A stretch of 64,000 bases of DNA from Mycobacterium gordonae (GCF_002101675.1 NZ_LQOY01000116.1:1-64000); one strand, 5' to 3'. Positions 1 through 9,072 are shown, counted from the first letter of the stretch. Program-made: numbers and translations. Notes: generated by a model not told the origin, from the sequence alone.

Positions 1-2
1 GC

Positions 3-1262
3 GCCGGCGGCGGCGGCGGATGGTTGTTCGGCAACGGTGGCAACGGTGGCAGTGGCGGCGCCGCGACCTCGGTGACCACGGCCGGCGGCACCGGCGGCGC
101 CGGTGGCAGTGCCGGGCTGTGGGGCTCGGGGGGCAGCGGTGGACACGGTGGCGCCGGCATGGCCGGCGCAAACGCCGTCAACCCCGCATCGGCCACCGAC
201 GCAACGCTCAACGGCGAGGACGGCATGAGCAATCAGGTCGGGAATACCGGATTCGCCAGGGGTGGGCCGGGCCTCGACGGCCAGCCCGGCGGCGCGGGTG
301 TCAACGGGGGCAGCGGGGGTGACGGCGGCAACGCGGACGTCACGCAGACCAAGGGCGTGACCAGCGCCGCCAACGCCGTCGCCGGCAACGGCGGAGACGG
401 CGGCACCGGTGGTGCCGGTGGGGCCCGCGGTGGTGACGGCGGCGCGGCCGGCGCAGCCCGTGCCGTGAATGGCGGTGCGGGCGCGGCTTTCGGCGGTAAC
501 GGCGGTGACGGCGGCGTGGGGTTCGACGGGCAGTCCGGCGGCGTCGGGGGCGCCGGCGGAGACGGGGGCCGCGGCGGGTTGCTGATCGGCAACGGCGGCA
601 ACGGCGGCGTGGGCGGCAGCGGCGGCCTCGGCGGTAGCGGTTCGGTCGGCGGCACCGGTGGTGACGGCGGGGGGCACCGCACCACCGACTCGAGTTCCAC
701 CAACGCGGCCTACAGTTCCGGCGGCAACTCCTTCGGCGGGAACGGCGGATCGGGCGGCGACGGTGGCCGGGGCGGGCACGGTGGGTTGGGCGGCGCCGGT
801 GGCGCGGGCGGAAACGCCGGTGCCGGAGGCTATTTGATCGGCAATGGCGGGGCCGGCGGCAGTGGCGGTGTCGGGGGCGGCGGTGGAGCCGGCGGTCTAG
901 GTGGCAATGGTGGGGTCGGGGGGCCAGGCGGAACCGCCGGTGCTCCTGAGGGTTTGGCGGCCGGCGGCTCAGGTGGTAACGGCGGCGACTCGGGCCACGG
1001 TGGTGACGGAGGTGGCGGGGGCGAGGGCGGCCACGGCGGCTCGGGCGCGCGCGGCGGACTGTTCGGCAGCCAGGGCCCGGACGGGGGCGGCGGTGACGGT
1101 GGCATCGGCGGCACCGGCGGCTTGCCGGGCAGCGCCGGCAGCGGCGGCGCCGCCGGGTTAGGCCTTGGGACGCCCCCCTATAACGGCCTACCCGGACTCG
1201 ACGGCGCCAGCGGCCCCGACTTCGACGGGACCACTGGCGCCAACGGACGAGCCGGCTGCTAG
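3..1262 (+). CDS. PE_PGRS family protein, 3' part (5' end outside window)
   Basis: About 420 residues of Gly-Gly-Ala/Asn/Asp repeats run from the left edge to a TAG at 1260-1262. The reading frame is open at the edge and begins inside a GGWLFGNGG block; the LIGNGGNGG and LIGNGGAGG variants recur near 590 and 835. These blocks are hallmarks of PGRS domains. The PE domain (about 110 residues) and the linker must lie to the left of the window. PE_PGRS proteins are surface-associated or secreted, usually through ESX-5, and the role of this one is unknown. The C-terminus is plain PGRS with no added enzymatic domain. Its stop directly abuts the stop of the convergent narK3 gene, leaving no intergenic base. 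Family assignment is firm; orthology to a named PE_PGRS is not possible here. Confidence 0.9.
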   Translation, partial: AGGGGGWLFGNGGNGGSGGAATSVTTAGGTGGAGGSAGLWGSGGSGGHGGAGMAGANAVNPASATDATLNGEDGMSNQVGNTGFARGGPGLDGQPGGAGVNGGSGGDGGNADVTQTKGVTSAANAVAGNGGDGGTGGAGGARGGDGGAAGAARAVNGGAGAAFGGNGGDGGVGFDGQSGGVGGAGGDGGRGGLLIGNGGNGGVGGSGGLGGSGSVGGTGGDGGGHRTTDSSSTNAAYSSGGNSFGGNGGSGGDGGRGGHGGLGGAGGAGGNAGAGGYLIGNGGAGGSGGVGGGGGAGGLGGNGGVGGPGGTAGAPEGLAAGGSGGNGGDSGHGGDGGGGGEGGHGGSGARGGLFGSQGPDGGGGDGGIGGTGGLPGSAGSGGAAGLGLGTPPYNGLPGLDGASGPDFDGTTGANGRAGC

Positions 1263-2666
1263 CTACACGTACGCCAGACCCGGGGCACCGCTCGCATGAC
1301 CGACCGACGCCAGCGGCCGGCGCACGTAGATCGTCCAGGTCAGTACCGAGGCGGCGATGTAGAAGCCCACGAAGACCCAGAACGCCGAGGTGGCGGTGCC
1401 GCTGCTCAAATAGGATTGGCGCAGAGCGAGATTGACCCCGACACCGCCGAGCGCGCCCACGGCCCCGGCGAATCCGATCAGGGCGCCGGACATTGAGCGC
1501 GACCACTGCCGTCGTTCGGCCTCGCTCAAGGGCAGCGAGTGGCTGCGGGCTTCGAAGATCGACGGAATCATCTTGTACACAGAGCCATTGCCGATTCCGG
1601 ACAGGATGAACAGCGCCACGAAGCCCACGATGTAACCGATCATCATCGAGGCGGGCGCCGGACCGGTGCGGTGATCGCCGAAAGTACTGACGCTGACCAG
1701 TATTCCGGCCGCGAGTATCATCGCGCAGAACGCGATCAAGGTGACTCGCCCGCCGCCGACCCGGTCGGCCAGCCGACCGCCGTACACCCGCGACAGCGAT
1801 CCCAGAAGTGGTCCCAGAAACGCGATCTGGGCGGCATGCAGGGCGGCCTGAGCGGTGCTCTGGCCACCGGCGACGAAGTTGATCTGCAGCACCTGACCGA
1901 ACGCGAAGGAGAACCCGATAAACGAACCGAAGGTGCCGATGTAGAGCATGGAGATCACCCAGGTGTGCGGCTCGGCCAGCACCTTGCGCATCGTGTCGAT
2001 CTCGATGCGGTACTGCTTGAGGTTGTCCATGTACAACGCCGCGCCGATACCGGCTACCGCCAGCAGCACCAGGTACACCGCGCAGACCCAGTAGGGACTG
2101 CGGTTGCCCAGTGTGGCGATCACCAGCAGACCGACCAGCTGGATCATCGGCACTCCGAGGTTGCCGCCACCGGCGTTGAGCGCCAGCGCCCAGCCTTTGA
2201 GCCGTTGCGGATAGAACGCGTTGATGTTCGTCATGGACGAGGCGAAGTTGCCGCCGCCGAAGCCGGCCAGCGCGGCGCACACCAGATACGGCCACAGCGG
2301 TAAGCCCGGATTGGCCAGCAGCACAATCGTTCCGACGGTGGGGATGAGCAGGACCAGCGCCGAGAAGACGGTCCAGTTGCGCCCGCCGAACTTCGCGGTT
2401 GCGAAGGTGTAGGGAAACCGCAGGCAGCCCCCGACCAGCGTCGCCGTGGCACCCAGCAAGAACTTGTCGCCGGCGGAGAAGCCGTACACCGACGCCGGCA
2501 TGAACAGCACCATCACCGACCAGATCGACCAGACGGAGAATCCGACGTGCTCGGCGGCCACCGACCAGATCAGGTTGCGCCGGGCGATGTCCTTATTGCC
2601 GGCCTCCCACGCAATGACATCTTCGGGATCCCACTCGGAGATAGCGTGCGAACGGCGGGCGAACAT
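1263..2666 (-). CDS. narK3: Nitrate/nitrite antiporter, MFS family (NarK3-like)
   Basis: 467-residue polytopic membrane protein of the major facilitator superfamily, NarK/NasA branch, expected to import nitrate or export nitrite across the cytoplasmic membrane. The N-terminus (SEWDPEDVIAWEAGNKDIARRN) is typical of mycobacterial NarK proteins. The nitrate-signature-like segments AGFGGGNFASSMTNI and NAGGGNLGV contain the glycine-rich TM5 region and the Asn residues of the family. The start is placed at 2666 because AGGAGT lies seven bases upstream; an in-frame TTG-type start six codons earlier has no ribosome site. The gene is followed downstream by the PE_PGRS end (tail to tail). Upstream lies the aac gene in the same direction, with a 123-bp gap. 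By position it matches Rv0261c of M. tuberculosis (recalled). Confidence 0.92.
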   Translation of the reverse strand: MFARRSHAISEWDPEDVIAWEAGNKDIARRNLIWSVAAEHVGFSVWSIWSVMVLFMPASVYGFSAGDKFLLGATATLVGGCLRFPYTFATAKFGGRNWTVFSALVLLIPTVGTIVLLANPGLPLWPYLVCAALAGFGGGNFASSMTNINAFYPQRLKGWALALNAGGGNLGVPMIQLVGLLVIATLGNRSPYWVCAVYLVLLAVAGIGAALYMDNLKQYRIEIDTMRKVLAEPHTWVISMLYIGTFGSFIGFSFAFGQVLQINFVAGGQSTAQAALHAAQIAFLGPLLGSLSRVYGGRLADRVGGGRVTLIAFCAMILAAGILVSVSTFGDHRTGPAPASMMIGYIVGFVALFILSGIGNGSVYKMIPSIFEARSHSLPLSEAERRQWSRSMSGALIGFAGAVGALGGVGVNLALRQSYLSSGTATSAFWVFVGFYIAASVLTWTIYVRRPLASVGHASGAPGLAYV

Positions 2667-2789
2667 GAAGACTCCTAACGTCATCGACCTTGCCGCTCAC
2701 GCTAAAAATCCTTTGTTGCTCGGGCGCTTCCGCCAGTGACCCGGGCGTGTGAATTTCCGATCACCGCAGCGCCACCCGCAGTGTGAGAC

Positions 2790-3323
2790 TTACCAGACGT
2801 CCCCGTCGCGCCAATCGCACATCAGCTCCGCGGAGGTGTCCAGGGACACACACACCGGAAGGACGAAGATCGAGCCGTCGTCCTCGGGAGTGCGGGCCGC
2901 ACCGGTGGGCGCCAGCACCGAGGTCGGTCCGAGCCAGGGCAGCCAGCCGCGGGCCGCATACAGTCCGCGCGCATCCACCGTGGAGCTGAGCGCTCCGAGT
3001 TGGTAGGCGCCGCGCATCACCTGCTCGACTCCGTCCAGCAGCGCGCGGACCAGTCCCTGGCCGCGCCAATCCTCGCGTACCGCAACACCTTCCACGTACC
3101 CACAGCGCAACGCGTGGCCACCGTAGATCAGCCGCCGCTGCACCACCGCGGCGTGCGCGATGATCGCGCCGTGGTGCCAGACCAGTGCGTGCATCCCGCC
3201 CAGCGTGTGTTCCCAGTCGGTGTCGGTGAAGTCGCCGGCGAACGCCGTGGTGACCATCTGATAGATGCTCTGGCGCGTGTGGCTGTCCAGATCGGCGGTG
3301 TGGACCAGGCGTGCGGTGTGCAC
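2790..3323 (-). CDS. aac(2')-Ic: Aminoglycoside 2'-N-acetyltransferase, AAC(2')-I type (GNAT fold)
   Basis: 177-residue GNAT enzyme. The family moves an acetyl group from acetyl-CoA to the 2'-amine of aminoglycosides; its native substrate in mycobacteria is debated. Long stretches recall the M. tuberculosis enzyme, such as TDWEHTLGGMHALVWHHGA, GYVEGVAVREDWRGQGLV and the C-terminal AELMCDWRDGDVW. The acetyl-CoA pyrophosphate loop is R-x-x-G-Q-G-L. The start is a GTG at 3323 with AAGGGA only one base before it, so a slightly different start is possible. It lies between narK3 and pxpC, all on the minus strand. It is a chromosomal intrinsic gene in many mycobacteria, so its presence does not by itself indicate acquired resistance. 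Confidence 0.93.
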   Translation of the reverse strand: MHTARLVHTADLDSHTRQSIYQMVTTAFAGDFTDTDWEHTLGGMHALVWHHGAIIAHAAVVQRRLIYGGHALRCGYVEGVAVREDWRGQGLVRALLDGVEQVMRGAYQLGALSSTVDARGLYAARGWLPWLGPTSVLAPTGAARTPEDDGSIFVLPVCVSLDTSAELMCDWRDGDVW

Positions 3324-3347
3324 GTCCCTTGTTCTACCAGGCCGTGC

Positions 3348-4226
3348 TCATCGGGGCAGCCGCGGACGCGCCCAGTGCAGGCGCACGTGCTGACCGGGCC
3401 GCACCTGGGCGGCCTTGTCGATGTCCTCGTCGATCAGCACGCCGATCACCGGGTAGCCACCGGTGACCGGGTGATCCGGTCCCAGAATCACCGGTAGCCC
3501 GTTGGGCGGCACCTGGATCGCACCGCGGGTGGCACCCTCGCTCGGCAGCTGCCGGTCCGGATCGCGGTGCCGCAGCGGACGCCCGACGAGCCGCATTCCC
3601 ACCCGGTCGCTGCGGTCGGAGGCCACCCAGTCGGTGTGGACCAGGACATCGGGGTCGACGAACCAGTCGTCGCGCGGACCGGGTATTGCCAGCAACTCGA
3701 CCGCTTCCGTGGTGATCGCGGCCACCGGTGCCTGATCCAGCTCGGGGTAATCGTCGGTGTGCTCGCCGACCGGCAGCACGTCGCCGGCCTGCAGCGGCAG
3801 TGGGCCGATCGCCGACATCACGTCATAGCTGCGTGAGCCCAGCACCGGCGTGACGCAGATGCCGCCGCGCACCGCCAGATAGGTGCGCAATCCAGCCCGC
3901 GGCGTGCCGAGGGATATCACCTGCCCGTCCCGTACGTGGTGAATGCTGTTGGTGCCGAACATGATTCCATTGACGGTCGGGTCGGTGTCGGCGCCCGTCA
4001 CGGCGATGTCGAGGTCCCCGCCGCGCACCCGGGCGGTCAAACCCCCGAACGTCACCTCCACGGTGGCCCGGTCGTCGGGGTTGGCGACCAGCCGGTTGGC
4101 CAGGGTGTGCGAGCGGCGGTCGGCGGCCCCGGAGGGGCCGACGCCCAGGTGGGCGAGCCCGGTGCGGCCGAGGTCCTGCACGATCGCCAGCGGCCCGGTG
4201 CGCAGGATTTCCAGAGTGGTGGTCAT
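3348..4226 (-). CDS. pxpC: 5-oxoprolinase subunit C / biotin-dependent carboxyltransferase-like (KipA family)
   Basis: 292-residue PxpC-type protein, one of the three-subunit ATP-dependent 5-oxoprolinase (PxpABC) that opens 5-oxoproline to glutamate. The older name is KipI antagonist. Family features seen are QDLGRTGLAHLGVGPSGAAD near the N-terminus, LAVRGGI-x5-LGSRS in the middle, and HPVTGGYPVIGVL close to the end. The start ATG at 4226 (MTTTLEILRTGPL) has GGGGGC just upstream; the reading frame stays open far beyond this but that part lies over pxpB. pxpB ends only 8 bp upstream, so the two are co-transcribed. No pxpA (LamB/YcsF) partner is visible nearby, so it is either elsewhere or the pair does another job. 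Confidence 0.88.
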   Translation of the reverse strand: MTTTLEILRTGPLAIVQDLGRTGLAHLGVGPSGAADRRSHTLANRLVANPDDRATVEVTFGGLTARVRGGDLDIAVTGADTDPTVNGIMFGTNSIHHVRDGQVISLGTPRAGLRTYLAVRGGICVTPVLGSRSYDVMSAIGPLPLQAGDVLPVGEHTDDYPELDQAPVAAITTEAVELLAIPGPRDDWFVDPDVLVHTDWVASDRSDRVGMRLVGRPLRHRDPDRQLPSEGATRGAIQVPPNGLPVILGPDHPVTGGYPVIGVLIDEDIDKAAQVRPGQHVRLHWARPRLPR

Positions 4227-4234
4227 GACGCCCC

Positions 4235-4903
4235 CTAATCGGCCCGGAACCGGACCCAGCAGCCCTGGGTGAGCAGCGCCGGGTCGGGTCGGTCGATGTC
4301 CCACAGGACGGCCTCGGTGTGACCGATGATCTGCCATCCGCCCGGCGACTGCCGCGGGTAGACCGCGCTGAATTCGCCGGCCAGGCCCACCGCGCCGGCC
4401 GGCACCGAGGTCCGCGGTTCGGACCTCCGCGGCACCCGAAGCCGCTCGTCGCCGCCGATCAGGTAGGCAAATCCGGGTGCGAACCCGCCGAAGCCCACCC
4501 GCCACCGGGTGCTGGTGTGGGCGTGGATGACCTGGGCGGGGCTGAGGCCCGTATGGCTGGCGACGTGGGCCAGATCGGGGCCGTCGTAGACGACGTCGAT
4601 CACGATGTCCTCGGCAGGGTCGCCGGCGTCGGCAGTGAGCGCGTCGGCGGCCACCCGCAACCTTCTGATGCGCTGCCGGGTGACGCCCTGGAAGCGCGGG
4701 CCGTCCAGTTTGACCAGGACCGTTACCGAGGCCGGGACGATGTCCAGCACCCCCGGTAATCTGGCCGCCCGCAGCGCCTCCGTCCATGCCAACACCTCGG
4801 CGGTGGTGTCACACTGCAGGATCAGTGCTTGGTCGCCGTAGTCGACCACGGTCATTGCCATGTCGACGCCCCTCGAGAAATCGGTGATCTCCGTCACACT
4901 CAT
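4235..4903 (-). CDS. pxpB: 5-oxoprolinase subunit B (KipI/PxpB family)
   Basis: 222-residue PxpB/KipI protein, partner of PxpC in 5-oxoproline hydrolysis. In Bacillus the homologue was first noted as a sporulation kinase inhibitor. The diagnostic block VGFGGFAPGFAYLIGGDERL sits at about residues 135-155, followed by RSEPRTSVPAGAVGLAG and the SPGGWQIIGHT segment. Start ATG at 4903 (MSVTEITDFSRG) is kept; a second in-frame Met (MAMTVVDYGDQ) begins 14 codons later and is the position where most PxpB proteins start, so the true start could be there. It is the first gene of the pxpB-pxpC pair, 85 bp downstream of the fecB2-like gene. That gap holds a small hairpin (AGCTCT-GCC-AGAGCT, 4949-4963) without a T-run. 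Confidence 0.88.
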   Translation of the reverse strand: MSVTEITDFSRGVDMAMTVVDYGDQALILQCDTTAEVLAWTEALRAARLPGVLDIVPASVTVLVKLDGPRFQGVTRQRIRRLRVAADALTADAGDPAEDIVIDVVYDGPDLAHVASHTGLSPAQVIHAHTSTRWRVGFGGFAPGFAYLIGGDERLRVPRRSEPRTSVPAGAVGLAGEFSAVYPRQSPGGWQIIGHTEAVLWDIDRPDPALLTQGCWVRFRAD

Positions 4904-4988
4904 GATTCGACGGTAGCCCCGGAACGAAGCCGCGTGCGAGCGATTTCGAGCTCTGCCAGAGCTGCCTTAGCAAACGCTCAGAGCGCTG

Positions 4989-5978
4989 TCAGCCCAGAAC
5001 TTTGGCCAGTTGTGGCGGCAGCTGATCGGCAACCACCGGATAGCTCAGCGGGGAGGCGAAGGCGATCGCCCCGGCGAGGTCCTTGGAGGTAAAGATGTGA
5101 CGCTTACGCTCGGTCGCCTGCGACGCCGCCACCTCGGGGTCGGCCAGTAACGCCTGTTCCTCTTCGGGACTCTCCGTCGACCAGATCACCACATCGGCGG
5201 AATCCAGCACATCCTTGATGCGATCGCGGGGGATCACCGCGCGATGGTCGCTGGCGTAGGGCTTGATGCTGTCGGCCACCACCAGTCCCATCTGATTGAG
5301 AAAATCGGTGCGCCAGCCCGCCACGGTCGCCACGATCGTGCCCTGCCATATGCGGCCCTGCATCAGCAGCGCCTTGCGGCCCTTCCAGGACGGATTCTTC
5401 TGCCCGACGTCGGTGAACTTGCTGTCGACGGCGTTGACCAACGACTTCATCTGGTCGGCCTGGAACACCGCCTGGCCGATCGTGGCGGCCTGGTCTTTCC
5501 ACGGCTCGAAGAAGGCTTCCCCTTCGGACTGTGCGACGGTCGGCGCGATCGCAGACAGCTTTTGATAGGTGTCGGCGTCCAGGCCGGCGTTGGTCGCCAC
5601 GATCAGGTCCGGCTTGAGGCCGGCGATCTGGTCGACTTGTATCCCGTTCTCCAAATTGAGCAAAACGGGTTGTGCCGCACCAAGTTTCGGCTGAGCCCAG
5701 GGCCACACCCCGAAGGGCTGGTCGCCGAACCAGTTGGTCACCGCGACCGGAACCACGCCCACGGCCAACAGGTCGTCCTGTTCGGTGTAACCGGCGCTGA
5801 CCACCCGTTTGGGTGGTTCCTTGACGACGGTCTGACCGAACAGGTGGGTGACCGTCACCGACCCGCCGCCGGCCGATCCAGGTGCCGGCTTCGGGTCGGA
5901 GCATGCAGCAACCAGCCCGGCCACCCCCGCCACCCCGGCGGCCTGCAAAAACCCCCGCCGACTCCATCCCTGGTGCAC
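4989..5978 (-). CDS. fecB2: Iron-siderophore ABC transporter substrate-binding lipoprotein (FecB2-like)
   Basis: 329-residue periplasmic binding protein of the FecB/TroA-like class. The N-terminus is a twin-arginine-like signal (SRRGFLQAAG) ending in a lipobox, L-V-A-A-C with Cys26, so it is a lipid-anchored envelope protein. The domain carries PPKRVVSAGYTEQDDLLAVGVVPVAV, the usual substrate-binding start, and GLKPDLIVAT. No permease or ATPase gene is adjacent, as for M. tuberculosis FecB2 (Rv0265c, recalled). Expected ligand is a ferric siderophore or heme, not shown by the sequence. The GTG start at 5978 is followed directly by the Tat region. It sits 32 bp downstream of the LigD-type polymerase gene in the same direction. 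No clear IdeR box was seen in that short gap. Confidence 0.88.
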   Translation of the reverse strand: MHQGWSRRGFLQAAGVAGVAGLVAACSDPKPAPGSAGGGSVTVTHLFGQTVVKEPPKRVVSAGYTEQDDLLAVGVVPVAVTNWFGDQPFGVWPWAQPKLGAAQPVLLNLENGIQVDQIAGLKPDLIVATNAGLDADTYQKLSAIAPTVAQSEGEAFFEPWKDQAATIGQAVFQADQMKSLVNAVDSKFTDVGQKNPSWKGRKALLMQGRIWQGTIVATVAGWRTDFLNQMGLVVADSIKPYASDHRAVIPRDRIKDVLDSADVVIWSTESPEEEQALLADPEVAASQATERKRHIFTSKDLAGAIAFASPLSYPVVADQLPPQLAKVLG

Positions 5979-6010
5979 AGCGAGAGAGTATCGCGTGTCT
6001 TACCGAGCCG

Positions 6011-7246
6011 TCAGTTACGCGGCCGGGGCTTCGGTGTGTAGTTCTCCCAGGGGGAGTAGTCGGCGATCAGTTCCTCCTGCGGTGGACGTTGATCAGCGGG
6101 TACGTGCTGCAGGTTGATGCGGATTCGGTACCAAATCGAACTGGGGCCGCGCATGCCGTCGACCAGCACGTCGACCGGCTCCAGCAGCGCGGCCGCCGCG
6201 GGATGACGCTCCCGCCAGGTGTCCAGCGCGGCCAGCGCCTCGTCCTTGGTCTTGGTGCGGGCGACCTCGATCAACGGCATCGAGGACTGACGGCGCCCGT
6301 CGGCGGACTTCTGCGCGCCGCGCGGCGCCTTCTCCGGCGGTCCCAATTCTTCGGCCAAGGCCAGCAGCCGGTCCAGACCGCCCACCGCGTCGTCCATGCC
6401 GGCCCAGGGGTCACCCAGCTCGGCGAACCGGCCGGGCACCGTCGAGATGGTGAACTTCTCCGGGCGGCACCCGGGCACCTCGTCCCAACGCAGCGGGGTG
6501 GAGACCCGGGCGTCCGGGGTGGCGCGCACCGAGTACGCCGACGCGACCGTGCGGTCCTTGGCGTTCTGGTTGAAGTCGACGAACACGCCCTCGCGCTCTT
6601 CCTTCCACCACCGGCTGGTCGCCAGGTCGGGAGCCCGTCGTTCGACCTCACGCGCGACGGTCTGCGCGGCCAGCCGCACTTTGGCGAACGGCCACTGCGG
6701 AGCGATCCGGGCGTAGATGTGGAAGCCGCGCGACCCGGACGTCTTGGGCCAGGGCGTCAGGCCGTAGTCCTCGAGCACCTCCCGGGCCACCAACGCCACG
6801 TCGACCATGCGCTGCCAGTCGACGCCGGGCATCGGGTCCAGATCGACCCGCAGCTCGTCGGGATGCTCGAGGTCGTCGGCGCGCACCGGATGCGGGTTCA
6901 GGTCCACACACCCCGTGTTGATCACCCAGGCCAGGCCGGCGGCGTCATGGATTACCGCCTCGTCGGCCGAGGTGCCCGATGCGTAGCGCAACGTGGCGAC
7001 GTCCACCCAGTCCGGCCGGTTGGCCGGCGCGCGCTTCTGGAACACCGCCTCCTCGGTGATGCCTTTGACGAACCGCTTGAGGATCATCGGCCGCTCGGCC
7101 ACCCCGCGCAACGCGCCGTCGGCCACCGACAGGTAGTAGCGGATCAGATCGAGCTTGGTCACCCCGAGAATAGGAAAAACGACCTTGTCCGGATGGGTGA
7201 CGGTGACCTGGTGGCCGGTCACTTCCAGCGACGCGGGTTTGGTCAT
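6011..7246 (-). CDS. LigD-type DNA polymerase/primase domain protein (PolD2-like)
   Basis: 411-residue stand-alone polymerase of the LigD-pol (archaeo-eukaryotic primase) family. It probably adds NTPs or dNTPs during gap filling or end joining. The N-terminal NPDKVVFP-like motif appears as HPDKVVFPILGVTK. The first metal-binding pair is in RVDLDPMPG (about residue 135), and the nucleotide-binding block is TSGSRGFHIYARI (about residues 168-180). The third acidic region is VFVDFNQNAKDRT. No ligase or nuclease domain is attached. In mycobacteria such proteins are called PolD1 and PolD2; this one matches the position of Rv0269c (recalled). It starts at 7246 and is divergent from fadD2, whose start lies 69 bp away. 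Confidence 0.9.
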   Translation of the reverse strand: MTKPASLEVTGHQVTVTHPDKVVFPILGVTKLDLIRYYLSVADGALRGVAERPMILKRFVKGITEEAVFQKRAPANRPDWVDVATLRYASGTSADEAVIHDAAGLAWVINTGCVDLNPHPVRADDLEHPDELRVDLDPMPGVDWQRMVDVALVAREVLEDYGLTPWPKTSGSRGFHIYARIAPQWPFAKVRLAAQTVAREVERRAPDLATSRWWKEEREGVFVDFNQNAKDRTVASAYSVRATPDARVSTPLRWDEVPGCRPEKFTISTVPGRFAELGDPWAGMDDAVGGLDRLLALAEELGPPEKAPRGAQKSADGRRQSSMPLIEVARTKTKDEALAALDTWRERHPAAAALLEPVDVLVDGMRGPSSIWYRIRINLQHVPADQRPPQEELIADYSPWENYTPKPRPRN

Positions 7247-7315
7247 AGAAGCCGATGGTAATTCGGGGGAAACCTACCCGTCGCTTTGCGACCTCCGTCA
7301 CATATGGTGAGGAAC

Positions 7316-9067
7316 ATGCCTAACCTCAGCGACCTGCCCGGGCAGATCCCTGCCAAGATTCAGCAGTACGTCGAACGCGGCGCTGCCGAACTGCACTACG
7401 TGCGAAAGATCTTCGAAGCGGGCGCGTTCAAGATCGAGTCGCCGCTCAAGACCGCGGCCATGGCAGCCGATATCGCCAAGTGGGGCGAATTCGGCATGCT
7501 GCCGTCGCTGAACGCCCGACGCCATCCCGACGCCCGCGCCGTCATCGACGAAGAGGGCTCGATGACCTACAAAGAACTCGACGAAGCCGCCCATGCCGTG
7601 GCCAACGGCCTCATCGAGATGGGCGTCAAGGGCGGCGACGGGGTGGCCATCCTGGCCCGCAATACCCGGTGGTTCGTCATCGCCAATTACGGTGCCGCCC
7701 GAGCCGGTGCGCGCATCATCCTGCTCAACAGCGAATTCTCCGGACCGCAGGTCAAAGAGGTCTCCGAGCGCGAAGGCGCCAAGGTGATCATCTACGACGA
7801 CGAGTACACCAAGACGGTCAGCAAGGCCGAGCCGGAGCTGGGCAAGCTGCGGGCGCTGGGCACCAACCCGGACAGCGACGAGGAGTCCGGCAGTAAGGAC
7901 GAGACGCTGGCCGAGCTGATCAAGCGCAGCAGCAAAGAGCCGGCTCCCAAGGCCAGCAAACACGCCTCGATCATCATCCTGACCAGCGGTACCACCGGAA
8001 CCCCGAAGGGGGCCAACCGCAGCACGCCGCCGACGCTGGCGCCGGTCGGCGGCATCCTGTCGCACGTGCCGTTCAAGGCCAACGAGATCACCTCGCTGCC
8101 CGCGCCGATGTTCCACGCGCTGGGCTACCTGCACGCCACCATCGCCATGTTCCTGGGCTCGACTCTGGTGCTGCGCCGCAAGTTCAAGCCACCGCTGGTG
8201 CTCGAAGACTTGGAGAAGCACAAGGCGACCGCCATGGTGGTGGTGCCGGTGATGCTGTCGCGCCTGCTCGACGCCATCGAGAAGATGGACAAGAAGCCCG
8301 ATCTGTCGCACCTGAAGATCATCTTCGTGTCCGGCTCACAGCTGGGCGCCGAGCTGGCCCAGCGCGCGCTCAAAGACTTCGGCCCCGTCATCTACAACAT
8401 GTACGGGTCCACCGAGATCGCGTTCGCCACCATTGCCGGGCCCAAGGATCTGGAGAAGAACCCGGCGACGGTCGGGCCGGTGGTCAAGGGCGTCAAGGTC
8501 AAGATCCTCGACGACAACGGCAACGAGAAACCGCAGGGCGAGGTCGGGCGGATCTTCGTCGGCAACGCCTTCCCCTTCGAGGGCTACACCGGCGGTGGTC
8601 ACAAGCAGATAATCGACGGCTTGATGTCCTCGGGGGACGTCGGCTACTTCGACGAGGGCGGTCTGCTGTACGTCAGCGGCCGCGACGACGAGATGATCGT
8701 CTCCGGTGGTGAGAACGTGTTCCCGGCCGAGGTGGAGGACTGCCTGAGCGGGCATCCCGACGTGGTGGAGGCCACCGCGATAGGCGTCGAGGACAAGGAC
8801 TGGGGGCACCGGCTGCGTGCGTTCGTCGTCAAGAAGGACGGCTCCGATGTCGACGAGGACACCCTTAAGAAGCATGTGAAGGAGGAGTTGGCCCGGTACA
8901 AGGTGCCGCGCGAGGTCATCTTCCTCGACGAGTTGCCGCGCAACCCCACCGGCAAGATCCTCAAGCGCGAACTGCGTGAGCTCGACGTCGACGATGAGGA
9001 CGAGGCGAAGGACAAGGCCAAGGAGATGGCCCAGCAAAAGGGTGAGGACGCCGAGAAGGGCGACTAA
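7316..9067 (+). CDS. fadD2: Fatty-acid-CoA ligase FadD2
   Basis: 583-residue member of the ANL adenylating superfamily that activates a fatty acid to acyl-AMP and then acyl-CoA in the cytosol. The AMP-binding P-loop LTSGTTGTPKG is at about residues 222-232, the A5 motif MYGSTE near 361, and the A8/A10 region VSGRDDEMIVSGGENVFP and PRNPTGKILKREL near the C-terminus, with the catalytic Lys in the last. The tail (DEDEAKDKAKEMAQQKGEDAEKG) is strongly charged. ATG 7316 (MPNLSDLPGQ) is chosen because it matches the recalled FadD2 start and follows GAGGA, although spacing is short; in-frame starts at 7304 or 7307 are possible. It is convergent with fadE6, and a long hairpin lies between them. Confidence 0.92.
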   Translation: MPNLSDLPGQIPAKIQQYVERGAAELHYVRKIFEAGAFKIESPLKTAAMAADIAKWGEFGMLPSLNARRHPDARAVIDEEGSMTYKELDEAAHAVANGLIEMGVKGGDGVAILARNTRWFVIANYGAARAGARIILLNSEFSGPQVKEVSEREGAKVIIYDDEYTKTVSKAEPELGKLRALGTNPDSDEESGSKDETLAELIKRSSKEPAPKASKHASIIILTSGTTGTPKGANRSTPPTLAPVGGILSHVPFKANEITSLPAPMFHALGYLHATIAMFLGSTLVLRRKFKPPLVLEDLEKHKATAMVVVPVMLSRLLDAIEKMDKKPDLSHLKIIFVSGSQLGAELAQRALKDFGPVIYNMYGSTEIAFATIAGPKDLEKNPATVGPVVKGVKVKILDDNGNEKPQGEVGRIFVGNAFPFEGYTGGGHKQIIDGLMSSGDVGYFDEGGLLYVSGRDDEMIVSGGENVFPAEVEDCLSGHPDVVEATAIGVEDKDWGHRLRAFVVKKDGSDVDEDTLKKHVKEELARYKVPREVIFLDELPRNPTGKILKRELRELDVDDEDEAKDKAKEMAQQKGEDAEKGD

Positions 9068-9072
9068 CAACC

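Noticed and set aside
24..1260. Short regular GGC-rich repeats that could suggest a repeat array or CRISPR
   Set aside because: Repeats are codon-level Gly-Gly-x units in an open frame, without uniform repeats and unique spacers.
340..2295. Long minus-strand open frame (651 codons) across the PE_PGRS and narK3 genes
   Set aside because: Translation is Arg-rich low-complexity sequence antisense to GGC repeats and in the wrong frame of narK3; a typical GC-rich shadow.
4949..4963. AGCTCT-GCC-AGAGCT hairpin between the fecB2-like gene and pxpB
   Set aside because: Only six pairs and no T-run on either strand; too weak to call a terminator.
5882..7261. 459-codon plus-strand frame opposite the LigD-type polymerase
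   Set aside because: Arg/His/Gly-rich shadow; the polymerase motifs lie on the minus strand.
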